Part shown: positions 25,641 through 36,959 of the stretch, piece by piece | Numbering within the stretch: the first letter of the stretch is position 1 | Layout: each line of letters opens with the position of its first letter | Source of the DNA: Limnoperna fortunei | Taxonomy: Eukaryota; Mollusca; Bivalvia; Mytilida; Modiolidae | Assembly: GCA_944474755.1 (NCBI GenBank) | Contig: OX104114.1 | Location: 79,470,623-79,534,622, forward strand | Reading direction: 5' to 3' | Length of the DNA stretch: 64,000 nucleotides | Program-made: the position numbers and the translations under genes | Notes under the pieces: model-generated | Databases searched by the model: none | Seen by the model: only the letters and a program-made list of their open reading frames with translations | What the model was told of the DNA's origin: nothing

Positions 25641-26866
25641 TTTGAATCTACACAGGATTTCATTATCTATTTGCAAGGAATTATTCTACGAGTTGAATCG
25701 TTTGCTGTTTATGATGAACTTCTAAACTGTCATTAAAATGTTCATGTTTTGTTCATCGTCTACTAGAAATGATCCATATAACAATAAGTTTAAATCTATT
25801 GCAATAGGAAGATCGAGACTGAAAATAGTTTGCTGACGCAGATGTGTATATTTATAACAAAAAAAGTAGATAATGTGAAACTGATTCTATAGAACCGCAT
25901 GTTCAGTTGGGTGTCTGAACTAAATTTCGAGAAAAGAGATGTTGATTTAAGGAACTACAGCCCATTCTTAATCTACAATGTAATATTTGACCAATTCTTG
26001 ACCCAACATAGTAATATATAGGACATTTTGTTGTGTACTTTGATATTAGCCTTAAACGAATGTAAAGACCTAGAGTTTTTGACGTCATTTGGCAACTTAT
26101 TCCATAACTTTACTGTTTAGGGTAGAAAATAATCAGAATAAAGATTAGTACGTGTTCGTAGCTCCGCTAAGTTCCGGGACTGTCTGGTGCTGTAACCGTG
26201 TTGTTCTGCTACTAGATTTGGTAAGATCTCTTGAAGATAATTTGGAACTTCCCTTCTAACTAACTTGTGCAAAAGTATCAGTCTGTGCCCATCCCTTCTA
26301 TCTGAAAGTTTTTCCCACCCAGTTTCTTCATATAACTTTTCAATAGCAGTTTTGTTCCTCCAGTAACAATTCTAGCAGCTTCTAACTGAACGTCTTCTAA
26401 TTTTTTGCTAAGGGATAAATTTTGATTGTGCCAAATGACATCACCGTACTCCAAAATAGGTCTAATGAACGACATGTATATTTTTTCTAAAGTATATCTA
26501 TCTACAGTAAATCGTATTTTTCTAATAATATTAATACGAGCATAGGCTTTATTTACAATGTATTCAATTTGTTTGTGCCACGTACCGTTACTTGTTAGAA
26601 TTATACCTAAATGTTTATGATTATCTACTTCTTGTAATATGTGTTGATTCATCAGTAGTGGAGGTTGCACAGATGTGATTGCCTTTCTGGAGATAGTCAT
26701 GGTCTCAGTTTTTTGTGGGTTTTAGTTAACCAGCCATCTTTTAGACCAAGTATGGATTTTATCGAGGTCTCTGTTTAAAATCTCTGCTGATTCACGAGGG
26801 TTATCGACTATTAAATAAATACTTGTATCATCAGCAAAACGTCTAATAGAGGCATCGATATCTTTT
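25640..26866 (-). pseudogene. Non-LTR retrotransposon, C-terminal half of reverse transcriptase
   Basis: The minus-strand reading opens with DIDASIRRFADDTSIYLIV (catalytic FADD at 26824-26840) and runs through DKIHTWSKRWLVN, an in-frame stop at 26722-26724, NPQKTETMTIS, then HKHLGIILTSNGTWHKQI and SFIRPILEYGDVIWHNQ. After a frameshift near 26310 it continues DGHRLILLHKLV, LHCRLRMGCSSLNQHLF, TCGSIESVSHYLLFC and ends at the stop 25686-25688 after FIINSKRFNS. It starts abruptly just before the FADD motif, so it is 5'-truncated. Domain order and the C-terminal CxC/H pattern match the copy at 22776-24689. At least two further nonsense changes make it inactive. Confidence 0.85.
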
Positions 26867-28246
26867 TAATACATATATATCTTTTGTCCCTATTATTTTT
26901 TTTCATAGCACTTTCCCCCATTCTAGTTTTGACATGATTATTGTTATAATTATTCTTACTATTATTATTATTATTGTACACTTTTTTCCCTTTAATCTTT
27001 CCCACATTTTATCATTACTTATGTATTCTCCTTTGATCTTAATAATTTATTTCATTTGAATAAAAAATCAATGATAGAAAATTTTCACTTTTAAAAATTA
27101 ACATGTTAAGAGTATGCAGAAATGTGTATGTAATACTATTGTGAGTTATATTTCAGGAAATGGTTTTGACAAAAGCTAAGTGCTTGTTACCAGATCCTGT
27201 CTAGATATTTTGTAATTCATTATACTGTATTTCATTATTGAATTTATGAATAAATATGTTTAAATTAAATTATCTATTTGATTTTTGGATTTTACATATC
27301 CTTTGGCTTCTTGGTACCTTTGTTTGTAATGTCCTCATTCTGTTTGTCTGATAGTCTAAATTTAACGATGATTTTTCTGTTATCAAAATTGGGGAAATAG
27401 ACTCTTTCTTAAAATCATGCTTATCATGTTAATAAATAAATAATTTCGTCTGGTCATTTTAATAGAAAATCTTTACAATATATATCGTAGTGATTATTAT
27501 AAAATGATTTTATGTTTTTCTTCACTTCTATGCTTCACTAATACCTCTACAAGTAGACATAAGGTCCAAATAAAAAATAGTGGCATTTTATCCGTGGAAT
27601 ATATAAACCAACTGTATATATACACCAATTATTGTGCAAATTTTTACATAATTTAATGGATTCCGTCAAAAAATGGTTGACGTTATCAGTGTGTATGAAA
27701 AAAATGACTGCATCGTACTAATTTTAATGTGAATTTCGTTCAATTCTACACGCATTTTCTTATAGAAAGCAGTTGTTTTCAATCCTAAATTGGGTTTATC
27801 GTGACAATGTTGAATCTGTTCAAACTGGTTTTTACAACAATTAACGAATGTGGAGAATAAAAAGAGAGAACAAGACTTTAAATTATTTGTTTGAAAGGTC
27901 ATTTATAATAGAATTTAAATTTCCGTTTCGACATATAACAGACACCAAATAATTGTCACAATATTAAGATATGTTATTTTAATTAACAATTTAAAATTCC
28001 TTCTTTAATTTTTGAAAGTATTATTATATAATCTGCATAAAAGAGCTTATTAACTGATGTGGATTAGAAGATGCAGTTATTAAAATTTATAAAGAGTAGG
28101 ACTAATTTTGTCACTTTTTCTAACACCCTTTTTAGAATATCAAATTAGGAAGAGTAAGTATCTTTGATTTTCAATGCAGTTTCTGGTTTCAAACATTGTC
28201 TTGAAAAATATCATAAAACTTAAAAAAAGTTATTTTTCTTTATTTT
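26867..28246. other. AT-rich intergenic stretch, nothing recognised
   Basis: Apart from a short run of ATT/TTA triplets at about 26938-26976, no repeat structure, conserved motif or plausible open frame was seen. The 78-codon minus frame at 27666-27902 matches nothing known to me. Confidence 0.5.
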
Positions 28247-28477
28247 TCTTTGAATGTTGTGTAAAGCCACTTTCAGCAATTTCTCGGTTATATCAGTTTT
28301 TATTGGGGAGGAATCCGGAGTACCTGGAGAAAATCCCCGGTATTTGGTAGGAAAATTGGCAAGCCTTGTTGGGAGTCGAATACATCCTGCCCGCATTGAG
28401 GCTCGAACCCTCAATCTCAGTGTTGACAGACCACCTGATCAGACGAACTACCTTAGCCACTCGGTCACCGGGGCCGA
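28247..28477 (-). mobile_element. tRNA-derived SINE, diverged
   Basis: Inverted copy of the window's main SINE: GCCACTTTCAGCAATTTCTC, AGTTTTTATTGGGGAGG, then GGCTCGAACCCTCAATCTCA (B box complement) and GCCACTCGGTCACCG (A box complement). It is more diverged than the other copies and shows no clear target-site duplication. Open frames on both strands here are only translations of the SINE. Confidence 0.85.
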
Positions 28478-28783
28478 GGATTATTATGAAAAAAATATAT
28501 ATTATTTTGCATCGCTGGTATCAACAATGCTTTCTGCAGCTCTTTAGGTATCAATAAACGTATGATACAAGGATGATGAAAAATCTGTTTAAATTTTCGA
28601 CAAAAATACGTTTTTAACGTTTCGAAAACAAAATATTGCGTTTACATAAAATTATATTTAAAAAATTAAATAAATGAGTTACTGTTATTATAACTGTTAG
28701 CAATATGAATCCCCATTTAAAAGTGGGCTTTAAACTATGTATAAAATGTATTTATTTTTCATGCCGCAGAGATCGTTTATTAT

Positions 28784-29267
28784 GAAAGCTTATTCGGGTC
28801 ATTTATGAGGATGAAAAAAAATATAAACCGTGGCCACGAATTAGTATATCGTGGCCACGAATTAGTAAATCGTGGCCACGAATTAATATATCGTTGCCAC
28901 GAATTAGTATATCGTGGCTACGAATTAGTAAATCGTGGCCACGAATTAATATATCGTTGCCACGAATTAGTTAATCGTAGCCACGATCAACTAATACAAA
29001 TATTGCCACGATATACTAATTCGTGGCCACGAGATACTAATTCGTGGCCACGATTAACTGATTGGTGGCCACGGATTACTTATTCGTGGCCACGATATAC
29101 TCATTCGTGGCCACGATTTACTCATTCGTGGCCACGATTTACTCATTCGTGGCCACGATTTACTCATTCGTGGCCACGATTTACTCATTCGTGGCCACGA
29201 TTTACTAATTCGTGGCCACGATTTATATATTTGTTTTCACCCTCATAAATGACCCGAATAAGCTTTC
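28784..29267. mobile_element. Foldback element with 21-bp palindromic-core repeats
   Basis: Terminal inverted repeats of 27 bases (GAAAGCTTATTCGGGTCATT... at 28784; complement ending at 29267) enclose two opposed tandem arrays. The left array (28829-28987) has about 8 units of 21 bp whose core CGTGGCCACG is a perfect 10-bp palindrome, followed by AATTAGTATAT-like spacers. The right array (29003-29225) has about 11 units in the opposite orientation. The DNA can therefore fold into a long hairpin. Possible imperfect target duplications are GTTTATTAT (28775) and GTTTATATAT (29271). The open frame reading RGHELVY... is a translation of the repeat. No transposase is present. Confidence 0.85.
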
Positions 29268-30638
29268 AGAGTTTATATATTGTGAAAATGTTGAATTTTT
29301 CTTTTGAACTGTCATGTACATGTCTGTTGAATTTTATACAGTTTTCTAACCTTTTAAACACATTATTACTTGCCAAATTACTTGTAATTTTGTCATCTTT
29401 GTACTATACGTAAATTATATTTAAATATTATTGTATTCTAAATAGATGCAGAAAACAGTGAAATTACTAGCAATAAGATAACATACTAGTCTTTACGTTA
29501 TTATTTTACATTAATGTAAGTAAGATGCATGCATGAAATCTAATGAGTTTACCATCACTTTTAGTTACAAAATGAATGTTACATCAGGTATATATTAAAC
29601 GTTTTCGACAACGACGATGTGGCAAGCTGCTGGGTTTGCATTTCTCCTGTTTTAATATGAAAGTTTGCTTCTGAAGCTCAGTTTAGCTGTTATAGTAAGT
29701 TTTATGTTGTAGGTAACACTGTCGCATAACTATAGAAATGTTTTTGGCTTCGGTAAATAATTCTTAAAGTCGTTAAATGATATTTTGTATTATGGATTGA
29801 TATTTAAAACATTTTCTGTAATCGAACTTTTAATAATAGCTTTTTGAAAATACTTAAATTAAAGTGTTTATGTATATATATTTAATACACATGCTTGGAA
29901 ATTTCAAATCTTATAGTGCAAAATGGAAGTTAGATTTAAATAAGACAAAGTACTAGTAAACCAAATGTACGCCATTTTTGTTTAGATTACAGACAAAATT
30001 AAATAAACAAGTCGTAGGATCATATTTATATTTGGTTTTGTATTTAAAATTTAGTGAAATTTGTTAAAGATGCTAAGAGTAACGTAATTCAAAGCAAAAC
30101 ACCATTGTGATGTAAATAAAAGTTAAATAATAATTTCCCGCAAATTTCAGCAGTGGTTTTGACTTTATCTTGAGCATAGTCTTCTGATTCAAATGTATCA
30201 ATAACGGGACATGCATATAAGGACCGTGAATCCTTCTAAATGTAGCTCTTTGAACATGTTTTTCAGATATTTGTTTTGCATACCCTTCCTTTAAATGTAC
30301 TCTGTGTTCTTTTATTTTTGTGAAGTTCGATTGATCTTGAATTAACAGTGATTAAAATGACTTACAGTGTTATATTGAATTCAGGACACTCAAACAAATA
30401 TGACGTGTATAGATTCTAATAGCTGGAATATTCAGGTAAAATCAGGTTTACACTGGTACAAAAGTACTATTAATACCATTTCAGTGCCCTTTAAACCAAC
30501 TAAGACCAAGTATCCGTTGTCAAACGTATATTCTAATATGACGTCCTTATAATCTTATATCCACACTTTACACACGTGCAATTCGATAACGTCAAAAGAG
30601 GTTATACTATATCACAATATTATACAACTAATGGCTTT
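29268..30638. other. AT-rich intergenic stretch, nothing recognised
   Basis: No open frame, tandem repeat or element end was identified in this stretch. Confidence 0.5.
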
Positions 30639-30752
30639 AATATAGGTCGCTATCAAGATTTATAAGCCAGAGAAAATGACATATTTACCGAGCCGCTAGG
30701 CAAGGTGAATATACATTTTTAGGGCTGATGTATCCTGATTGCGACCGTATAT
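30639..30752. repeat. Imperfect inverted repeat, MITE-like
   Basis: ATAGGTCGCTATCAAGATT on the left pairs with AATC-AGGATACATCAG-like sequence and GATTGCGACCGTAT on the right, with a centre rich in GCCTAGCGGCTCGG-type sequence (read on the minus strand). Coding capacity is absent. Confidence 0.55.
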
Positions 30753-31229
30753 CAAAATCATTGATTGTTTTATTACATTAATAAATCCACTATCTCCCTT
30801 GATCAGAAAAAACAGAGGATGTCTTTTCTACTGGAGCATTTGATTACATTTTGTAATTGTTGTAATGCTAGTTACCCTTAATTTTTTTAATTTAATACTG
30901 CACTTTGATATAAATTTGCTGATAATCCTGAAATTCAAGTTTCAAACATTGAGATGAGTATAAACAAGTTTAGCTTTTCTAAAAAGCTAACCGTCTCTTA
31001 GCTGCATTACAAATTTTATGGATTTATTAAAGAATCTGTTTTTTGTAATTTATATGTAGGATAGATATACATACGCTAAACTATTATCCAATGCTGCTTG
31101 AGAGATTTAAATGCATGTCGTCACTTCACACGTGCTTTTTAAAAAATAATTAAACAAAAGTTGACTCCCTAAACGAATGTTCAAAATGAGCAGTAAAAAT
31201 ATGTTTTGTTAAATTTGCATCAATGTCAG

Positions 31230-31548
31230 AACGAAAATAAAGATACTGAACATATAATTTTTGCCTAACCCAAACAGCTTTAAATGGTAGGGAGATTTTG
31301 GTACAATGTTTACCTTTTAATTTTTCATTGACCAATGCATTGAATGAAATTGAATTCAATATGTGGAACGTAACATTACTACACTAAAATACTGATTTAA
31401 CGAAAATAAAGATAAAGTACATATTATTTTTTCCAAAACAGCTTTATAAATAGGGAGATTTTGGTACAGTGTTTATCTTATACTTGTTCTGATTGAAATA
31501 TAGAAGTCAATATGTGGAACGTAACATTACTACACTAAAATACTGATT
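31230..31548 (+). repeat. Tandem duplication of about 150-169 bp
   Basis: Two adjacent copies share ACGAAAATAAAGATA, AACAGCTTTA, AGGGAGATTTTGGTACA and the block TCAATATGTGGAACGTAACA through AAAATACTGATT. The copies differ by scattered substitutions and small indels. Confidence 0.8.
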
Positions 31549-32172
31549 GCAACCCCGATTTAACCTAAGAATATATCGAAATTTCAGTACACGTACTAGT
31601 GCGATCCTGACGTAAACCAATGAAATGACAAATATATTTTTTAGATTTAGTAAACCACCCAATCAAGTAACAGAGAGTCATTTACTCCGAAGACTGATCG
31701 TCTCCCATTTGTTGTTGACACGCACGATGTATGTGTAGCAGACGCCAATGAATGTATAATACAACTAATACTTTCGATTTGATTGGACAAATGAATTTAT
31801 TAAGACGGCTATTCTGATTGGCTAAAACATAAAAACAAGGTCGATATCGGATTTCGCTCGTGCAGCGTACACACATTTGATGTAATTTTAGCACTGTTGC
31901 GATTTATTGTGACCCGCAAGTTATTTTAGACCAATCAAAAACACCACAAATTCTATTCATATAATAATAATGGATGAATTTTGAAGTTCTGTTAAAGTGT
32001 CATTTTGTCCACCATACATTGCAAACTTGAAATGATTTCTTAATCAAAATTTGTCGTCATGAAAATGGTGGCAAGAAAATCATGGCCTATACTATCACTT
32101 GAATAAAAACAACAGACTTTTGTCGTATTAGAATTGTAATAATTCATTCTGTGTATAATTTTGTTCTCATTT

Positions 32173-32266
32173 ACACATGGGCTGGGCCTCTATGTTCATC
32201 TTTCTTCCTCACTATCGTAACTCGCTCGGTAAAAAATAATCGAATATAAAAGCCCGGCTCATGTGT
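32173..32266. repeat. Short inverted repeat
   Basis: ACACATGGGCTGGGC at the left and GCCCGGCTCATGTGT at the right are complementary except for two positions, giving a 15-bp stem around an AT-rich loop. It resembles a small palindromic MITE. Confidence 0.55.
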
Positions 32267-32439
32267 TAATGAGTACAACATCATACCCCTCATGAATTTT
32301 TATTTCTTAACTCTATGCGAAGACACGTTATTTCATCTGCAATTTTTTCAACTTTTCTTCGGTTGTAGGTGTGTTTGTGGGTGTGTGGGGGGAATGTGTG
32401 TGTGCGCAAAAACGTTCTGTTGCTTTATATGGTGCCTTT

Positions 32440-32660
32440 TCTTGACAGCTTAAAAATGCAATTTCAACAAAGAAAACACATAAGAAAACTCATTCTAATA
32501 ATAATATTTAATGCGAGTTTCTCGTTAACAAAATCTTTACAGGTTAATCTAATTGACATGGTGCTTTAATTTTAACTCAAAAAATTATTTGCAAAACCAA
32601 CAGAAACAAATATGTGTCTACAGAATGATGAAATTCAAATAATTTAATTAAATTTAAAAT
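32440..32660 (+). repeat. Copy of the array left flank, upstream of the GPCR
   Basis: AACAAAATCTTTACAG, TTAATCTAATTGACATGGTG and CTTTAAT followed by AAATTATTTGCAAA follow 2140-2300 in order and orientation. It shows that the flank is a dispersed repeat and not private to the array. Confidence 0.6.
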
Positions 32661-33511
32661 TATTTGGATGGTTGTCTTATTAAAAACTACGTTTAAAATG
32701 TCCAATTAATGACACAATAATGTTCCTAACACTGAATGCACGAAATTCTACCAACAAAATATTGTTTCATGTGTTCCTATTTATTATGAATATATACCTA
32801 ACTGTATAGCAAATATGTCACGGTGATGACACAAATCGGGAAATATCTATACGCGTGTATTTTATACACACGTTTTACCATCTGCGCATCTAAAGTTCAA
32901 ATAAAGAAAGTCAACCATTTTGATTGGTTCTTTACGTTAAACGTTTTTGTTTTTTAATAAATATATAAGAAAATTGTCTTGTACATTTCCACAGACAGTA
33001 AAGTTTTGCCATGGACAGCAATATTTGTTGAAAGTAAGTTTTTTTCGGTTAATCATTTATGTAATCAACATTTCTTGTTTGTTATGTATTATAATGATTC
33101 TAAATACGATTAAAAAAATCTACAAGTTTATAAAATCGCCGAAGTAGCACAAAGTGATGTATGATTTGATTCGAAGTTTGCAGTTTGGATTACTAAAATA
33201 AAAAAAATCAAGTTGTACTGAGTACCGGAGTTAAAGGTTTGAATCATTACAAAATAATATTTTTATCTGGTATCTAAATCAAATAAATGCATATTTAAAA
33301 TAAAATATACAAAAGAAACATTTTGTGAAACAATGAAAAAAATTAAAACAAAACACTGATACCAAATACTTAAGATCATACTGTGATAGTGAATATGCTC
33401 GAGATAAGTACATGTTTGTAAAAGTGTTTATAAATAATTACGCTATAATTTTAATATATTTTGTAGCAGTATATATACATTTTAACTTACGAATATTATA
33501 TTTGTTTACAG

Positions 33512-33615
33512 AACTTCTTATTGGGATGTAGGTGAGAGCCAACACGTAAGCAACTGCTGTGTTATGCGACTTTCATAGAAGCTGGTCTAAACTACATAGA
33601 ATAAGCAGCGACACC
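33512..33615 (+). other. Probable 5' non-coding exon segment of the GPCR gene
   Basis: A T-rich tract ending TTTGTTTACAG at 33501-33511 is a good splice acceptor 104 bases before the GPCR start codon. A matching donor, AAA|GTAAGT, lies at 33034. The exon upstream of it cannot be delimited. This is inference from splice-site consensus only; an unspliced 5' leader is the alternative. Confidence 0.4.
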
Positions 33616-34716
33616 ATGAGAAACACTGAAATAAATACTACCGGATTTTGTCCAGACTGCATGGGTCTTGATACTGATTTTCTAAATGGCAGTGGTATTA
33701 ATTTAACCGTATATAATCCTGCCTTCTTCGATTTTTTTCTACATATTAACATAATAAGCTTAATTTTGAACCCACTCGTATGTCTTCTAGGTCTCCCAGC
33801 AAACATTATAGCATGCATTATCTTGTTCAGAAAAGAAATGCGATCATCAACGACCGTATTTCTCTGTAGTCTTACAGTATCGGATTTAATAAAAATCCTC
33901 AATAATTTTTTATACTTTCTGTGCTTTTTGATAGAAAGATTTGGAGAGATTTCGAGTAGCGTAAACATGTTTGCGATTGTTTATCCATATACACTATATA
34001 TATTTAATGCGACGTCAGCATGCAGTGCTTGGATAGTTGTTGCCTTAGCAACTGAAAGATACATTGCAGTATGCCACGCAAATAAAGCAAAACAAATATG
34101 CACAGTCAATCGGGCTGTGACCGTTTCATTGATAATTGCTATTGTGTCAATGGCTGTATCAATTCCATATGGGTTAAAGTATGAAACCATGACCTATCAC
34201 AGTAGCAATAGCTCAGAAACGACTATAGTACTTTCATATTTGTGGGAACATAATACTTTTGCGGAGAACTTTAACTGGTTTTTCCATATATTTCGATCTT
34301 ATATACCAACCGTTATACTTTCTACTTTTAGCAGCTGCATTTTGTTTCGCTTCCAAAAAACTCGTTTAAAAAGCGGCAGAAGACGAATAAGTATAATATT
34401 ACTTTTAGTGGTTGCTGTGTTTGTGTTTTGTTACTTACCGGACACCATTTTATCGACATGGGACAGATTTGGACATTTTCATACTGATTATCTTTCCCAT
34501 AGTCTCCGACAACTAACGGACTTCATGCTGATGCTTAATTCTGCCATTAATGTGATTATTTATTGCGTTTTCAACAAACTATTTATGAAACGTTTGAAGC
34601 AACTATTCCAATGCTGCACTAATAAAAATACCAACACTGACGATACTGTGGTTGCTTATATAAAGCAGAAATCAAAACAAGAAACCCCATCAGGCCTAGA
34701 TTCTGCGTCGAATTGA
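33616..34716 (+). CDS. Class A G-protein-coupled receptor, probable neuropeptide receptor
   Basis: Seven-transmembrane receptor of 366 residues encoded by one uninterrupted frame. I chose the ATG at 33616 (context GACACCATGA); the frame stays open to a GTG further up, which is unlikely to be used. The N terminus has likely N-glycosylation sites at N7, N24 and N29. Helices lie at about 44-70 (N63), 79-105 (D90), 115-148 (ERY at 147-149), 168-187, 221-247 (P231), 256-280 (FCYLP at 271-275) and 298-320. The seventh helix ends NVIIY (312-316) where NPxxY is usual. C333/C334 may be palmitoylated. Y123 stands where the conserved Cys at the top of helix 3 should be, and extracellular loop 2 has no Cys either, so the usual disulfide is absent. 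CHANKAKQICTVNRA after ERY and the tail of helix 7 resemble FMRFamide-type peptide receptors. Ligand unknown; signalling through G proteins at the plasma membrane is inferred from the family. Confidence 0.93.
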   Translation: MRNTEINTTGFCPDCMGLDTDFLNGSGINLTVYNPAFFDFFLHINIISLILNPLVCLLGLPANIIACIILFRKEMRSSTTVFLCSLTVSDLIKILNNFLYFLCFLIERFGEISSSVNMFAIVYPYTLYIFNATSACSAWIVVALATERYIAVCHANKAKQICTVNRAVTVSLIIAIVSMAVSIPYGLKYETMTYHSSNSSETTIVLSYLWEHNTFAENFNWFFHIFRSYIPTVILSTFSSCILFRFQKTRLKSGRRRISIILLLVVAVFVFCYLPDTILSTWDRFGHFHTDYLSHSLRQLTDFMLMLNSAINVIIYCVFNKLFMKRLKQLFQCCTNKNTNTDDTVVAYIKQKSKQETPSGLDSASN

Positions 34717-34851
34717 AAACAATTAACGAAATTTAGCTGTGAATAATATTTAACAATTTGCAAGAAACGAAATGACGTCAAACGAGAGTACAAAGTCCAG
34801 CTTCTAATGGAGTGTACATTTGTCTGGGTTTACCTGTGTGTAAATACCATT

Positions 34852-34857
34852 AATAAA
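34852..34857 (+). other. Candidate polyadenylation signal of the GPCR gene
   Basis: AATAAA lies 136 bases after the GPCR stop codon in an AT-rich 3' region. It is the first good match downstream. Not tested against transcripts. Confidence 0.5.
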
Positions 34858-34859
34858 TA

Positions 34860-36064
34860 TACCCAGAAGAAAATTACTATTCAATACAGTATTTTGTAAC
34901 TAGTCATTATACTTTCAACAAAAAAAAAGAATCGTGAAAGAGATTTATTTGTTGATTATAAACATGCTGCATCAATAAAATTCAAATGTTTCTTGTTATA
35001 ACTGCCTCACGCCTGTGCAGAAATCGCCCGTGTCTCGAATACGATTGCATATTCTTAGTAGCTTACAAACTGACATTGTAGTCATATTAATTTACTAACT
35101 TGTCTTCGAGAGCGTGCGTCAAGATTAGCAGGAGCTGCTGAGTGGTTGAACTAAGATTGCGATTGGTCAATTTTTTCTTTGTATGATATATGTTCATATT
35201 ACTGTCAAAAAATAAAATTTTTAAAAAGCTGACTCAGTTCAATATCTTACAATCCACACCTCTTTCTTTTTAAGTAGCCATTTGGAAGGTTAGTTAAACC
35301 CGAGATATGTTGTTACTCCGAGGTTTAAGGCAAGATGGGAAACAATATCACAGTTAAAACAAATTTTGATTTTAACCTTACCTGCAGGCAATAATTGTTT
35401 TGGTATACAACTACAAACCTAATGACTTTAGAAATAAAAACAGAAGAACAAGGAAAGAATAACTTGTATAATTATCTAAAATTAAAGAATTTATTTTTTT
35501 TCAAAATATGAAAAATAAGCGATTGATACAATATTTGTGATACAACAATTTGTATCGTCCATACATTTGATACCAGATGTACTTTTGTCGGACCTACTTT
35601 TTTACGTCACAATGAATGGTATAACAAATGAGTCAGTGAATGGCACTCATTCTTCAAATGAAATATAACGTCATAATTAAATACGTGTGATGTTAGGGAC
35701 TATCTTTTATAACCAAATGCTTTGTTGAATGTTAAATTTAAAAATGTAAACATTCAGTTTTGTTCTGCCTTTTTATGTCTTTACTTTAGATAAACTTATT
35801 ACACACAAGTGCAGGTACAACTACGTGTAGCATGTCTCGACAGTTGCATACATTAAAACAGAGAAACAAATAAAGAATAACTTATGTATAATTACTTTTA
35901 TTATGGATAATACACTGGTCGCTCTGTCAAAATTTGGTTTTCTCTGCAGCCAAAACTTAACATGAAGTTATTTTTTAATTGAAAAACATCCTTCTCCGGC
36001 TTTATTTATTGAGGCAGTGAATTGAAAGTTTAATCCGACAGTAAAAAAGGCGACCACTTATAGA
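34860..36064. other. Intergenic stretch downstream of the GPCR
   Basis: No open frame of note and no recognisable mobile element. A weak self-complementary stretch lies around 35515-35585 (GATACAA...TTGTATC). Confidence 0.5.
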
Positions 36065-36323
36065 TTGTTTGAATGGTGTTTTAACGCCACTTTCAGCAAT
36101 TTTTCAGCTATTTCATGGCGTCCAGTTTTTATTGGGAGAGGAAGCCGGAGTACCCGGAGAGAACCCCCGACCTGCGGTAGGAAAACTGGCAATTCTTGTC
36201 AATTAAGATTGGAGTCGAGTACACCCTGCCTGCATTGAGAATGGAACCCGCAATCTCAGTGTTGACAGACCACGTGATCAATTGTAGACGAACTACCTTG
36301 ACCACTCGGCCACCGAGGCCCCT
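36065..36323 (-). mobile_element. tRNA-derived SINE with target-site duplication
   Basis: Near full-length inverted copy. Tail end TTTGAATGGTGTTTTAACGC is on the left; the tRNA-like head complement CCACTCGGCCACCGAGGCC is on the right. Flanks GACCACTTATAGA (36052-36064) and GACCACTTGTAGA (36324-36336) form a 13-bp duplication with one mismatch. The B box complement is slightly altered (GGAACCCGCAATCTCA). Confidence 0.92.
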
Positions 36324-36440
36324 GACCACTTGTAGACAAACAACTTTTATTGTAACCTAACAGGGTATTAAACTTTTCTGTGTCATAGGAGCACCTTTTC
36401 ACTGTAGCAGCGATATATAGTACATGTGTATCTTACATTG

Positions 36441-36572
36441 GTACGAATGGATTATCGGATTTCTCCAATCGAGATAGTTAAATAATGGAATTTTAAGTCC
36501 GAGCCTTGGCGAGGACTTTAATTTCCATAATTTAACTATCGAGATTGGAGAAATCCAATAATCCAAGAGTAC
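36441..36572. repeat. Inverted repeat, palindromic MITE-like element
   Basis: Two arms of roughly 55 bases, containing GGATTTCTCCAATC and GATAGTTAAATAATGGAA on the left and their complements on the right, meet around a centre AGTCCGAGCCTTGGCGAGG. A single strand could form a long hairpin. No coding content. Confidence 0.8.
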
Positions 36573-36778
36573 TTATGTAGGATTCTGTTTCGCTAATTTT
36601 AAAAAGTAGTACAAAATTTGCGAAACGAAGTACAAATTCTCCCAACCCCAATTTTACGTTCATGACTTGAATACGCGGTAAATGGAAGGTGTTTTGTTTA
36701 TGACGTCATGAGTTCTTATTGTGATGTTATTATTTTTAACCAATCAACTGCTGAGAACAACAAATTCACTAGTGACAA

Positions 36779-36954
36779 GAAATATAGGATCTAACACCGG
36801 TGGGAGGGCAAGACGGGAAAATCTCAGACACCCAAGTGAAAAGATTTCTGGTCTCCAACGAGGCTCTGCCGAGTTGGAGACCAAAAGAAATCTTTCACGC
36901 GGGTGTCTGAGATTTTTCCGTCTTGTCCAACCACCGGTGTTTGATTCTATTTCT
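36779..36954. repeat. Inverted repeat, palindromic MITE-like element
   Basis: Arms of about 80 bases with GAAATATAGGATCTAACACC, GGGAAAATCTCAGACACCC and GGTCTCCAAC pair with their complements around AGGCTCTGCCGA. A related direct piece (GTGAGAAATATTTTTTCCAC, ACCGGT) lies at about 37321-37345, which suggests that the element or a relative extends that far. Confidence 0.8.
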
Positions 36955-36959
36955 CACTA

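Noticed and set aside
28805..29248. 147-codon frame with repeated RGHELV and RFTHSWP
   Set aside because: It is a translation of the 21-bp repeat (21 is a multiple of three, so frames stay open); no protein is implied.
33573..34190. Minus-strand frames of 131 and 69 codons
   Set aside because: They are antisense to the GPCR coding region and are shadows of it.
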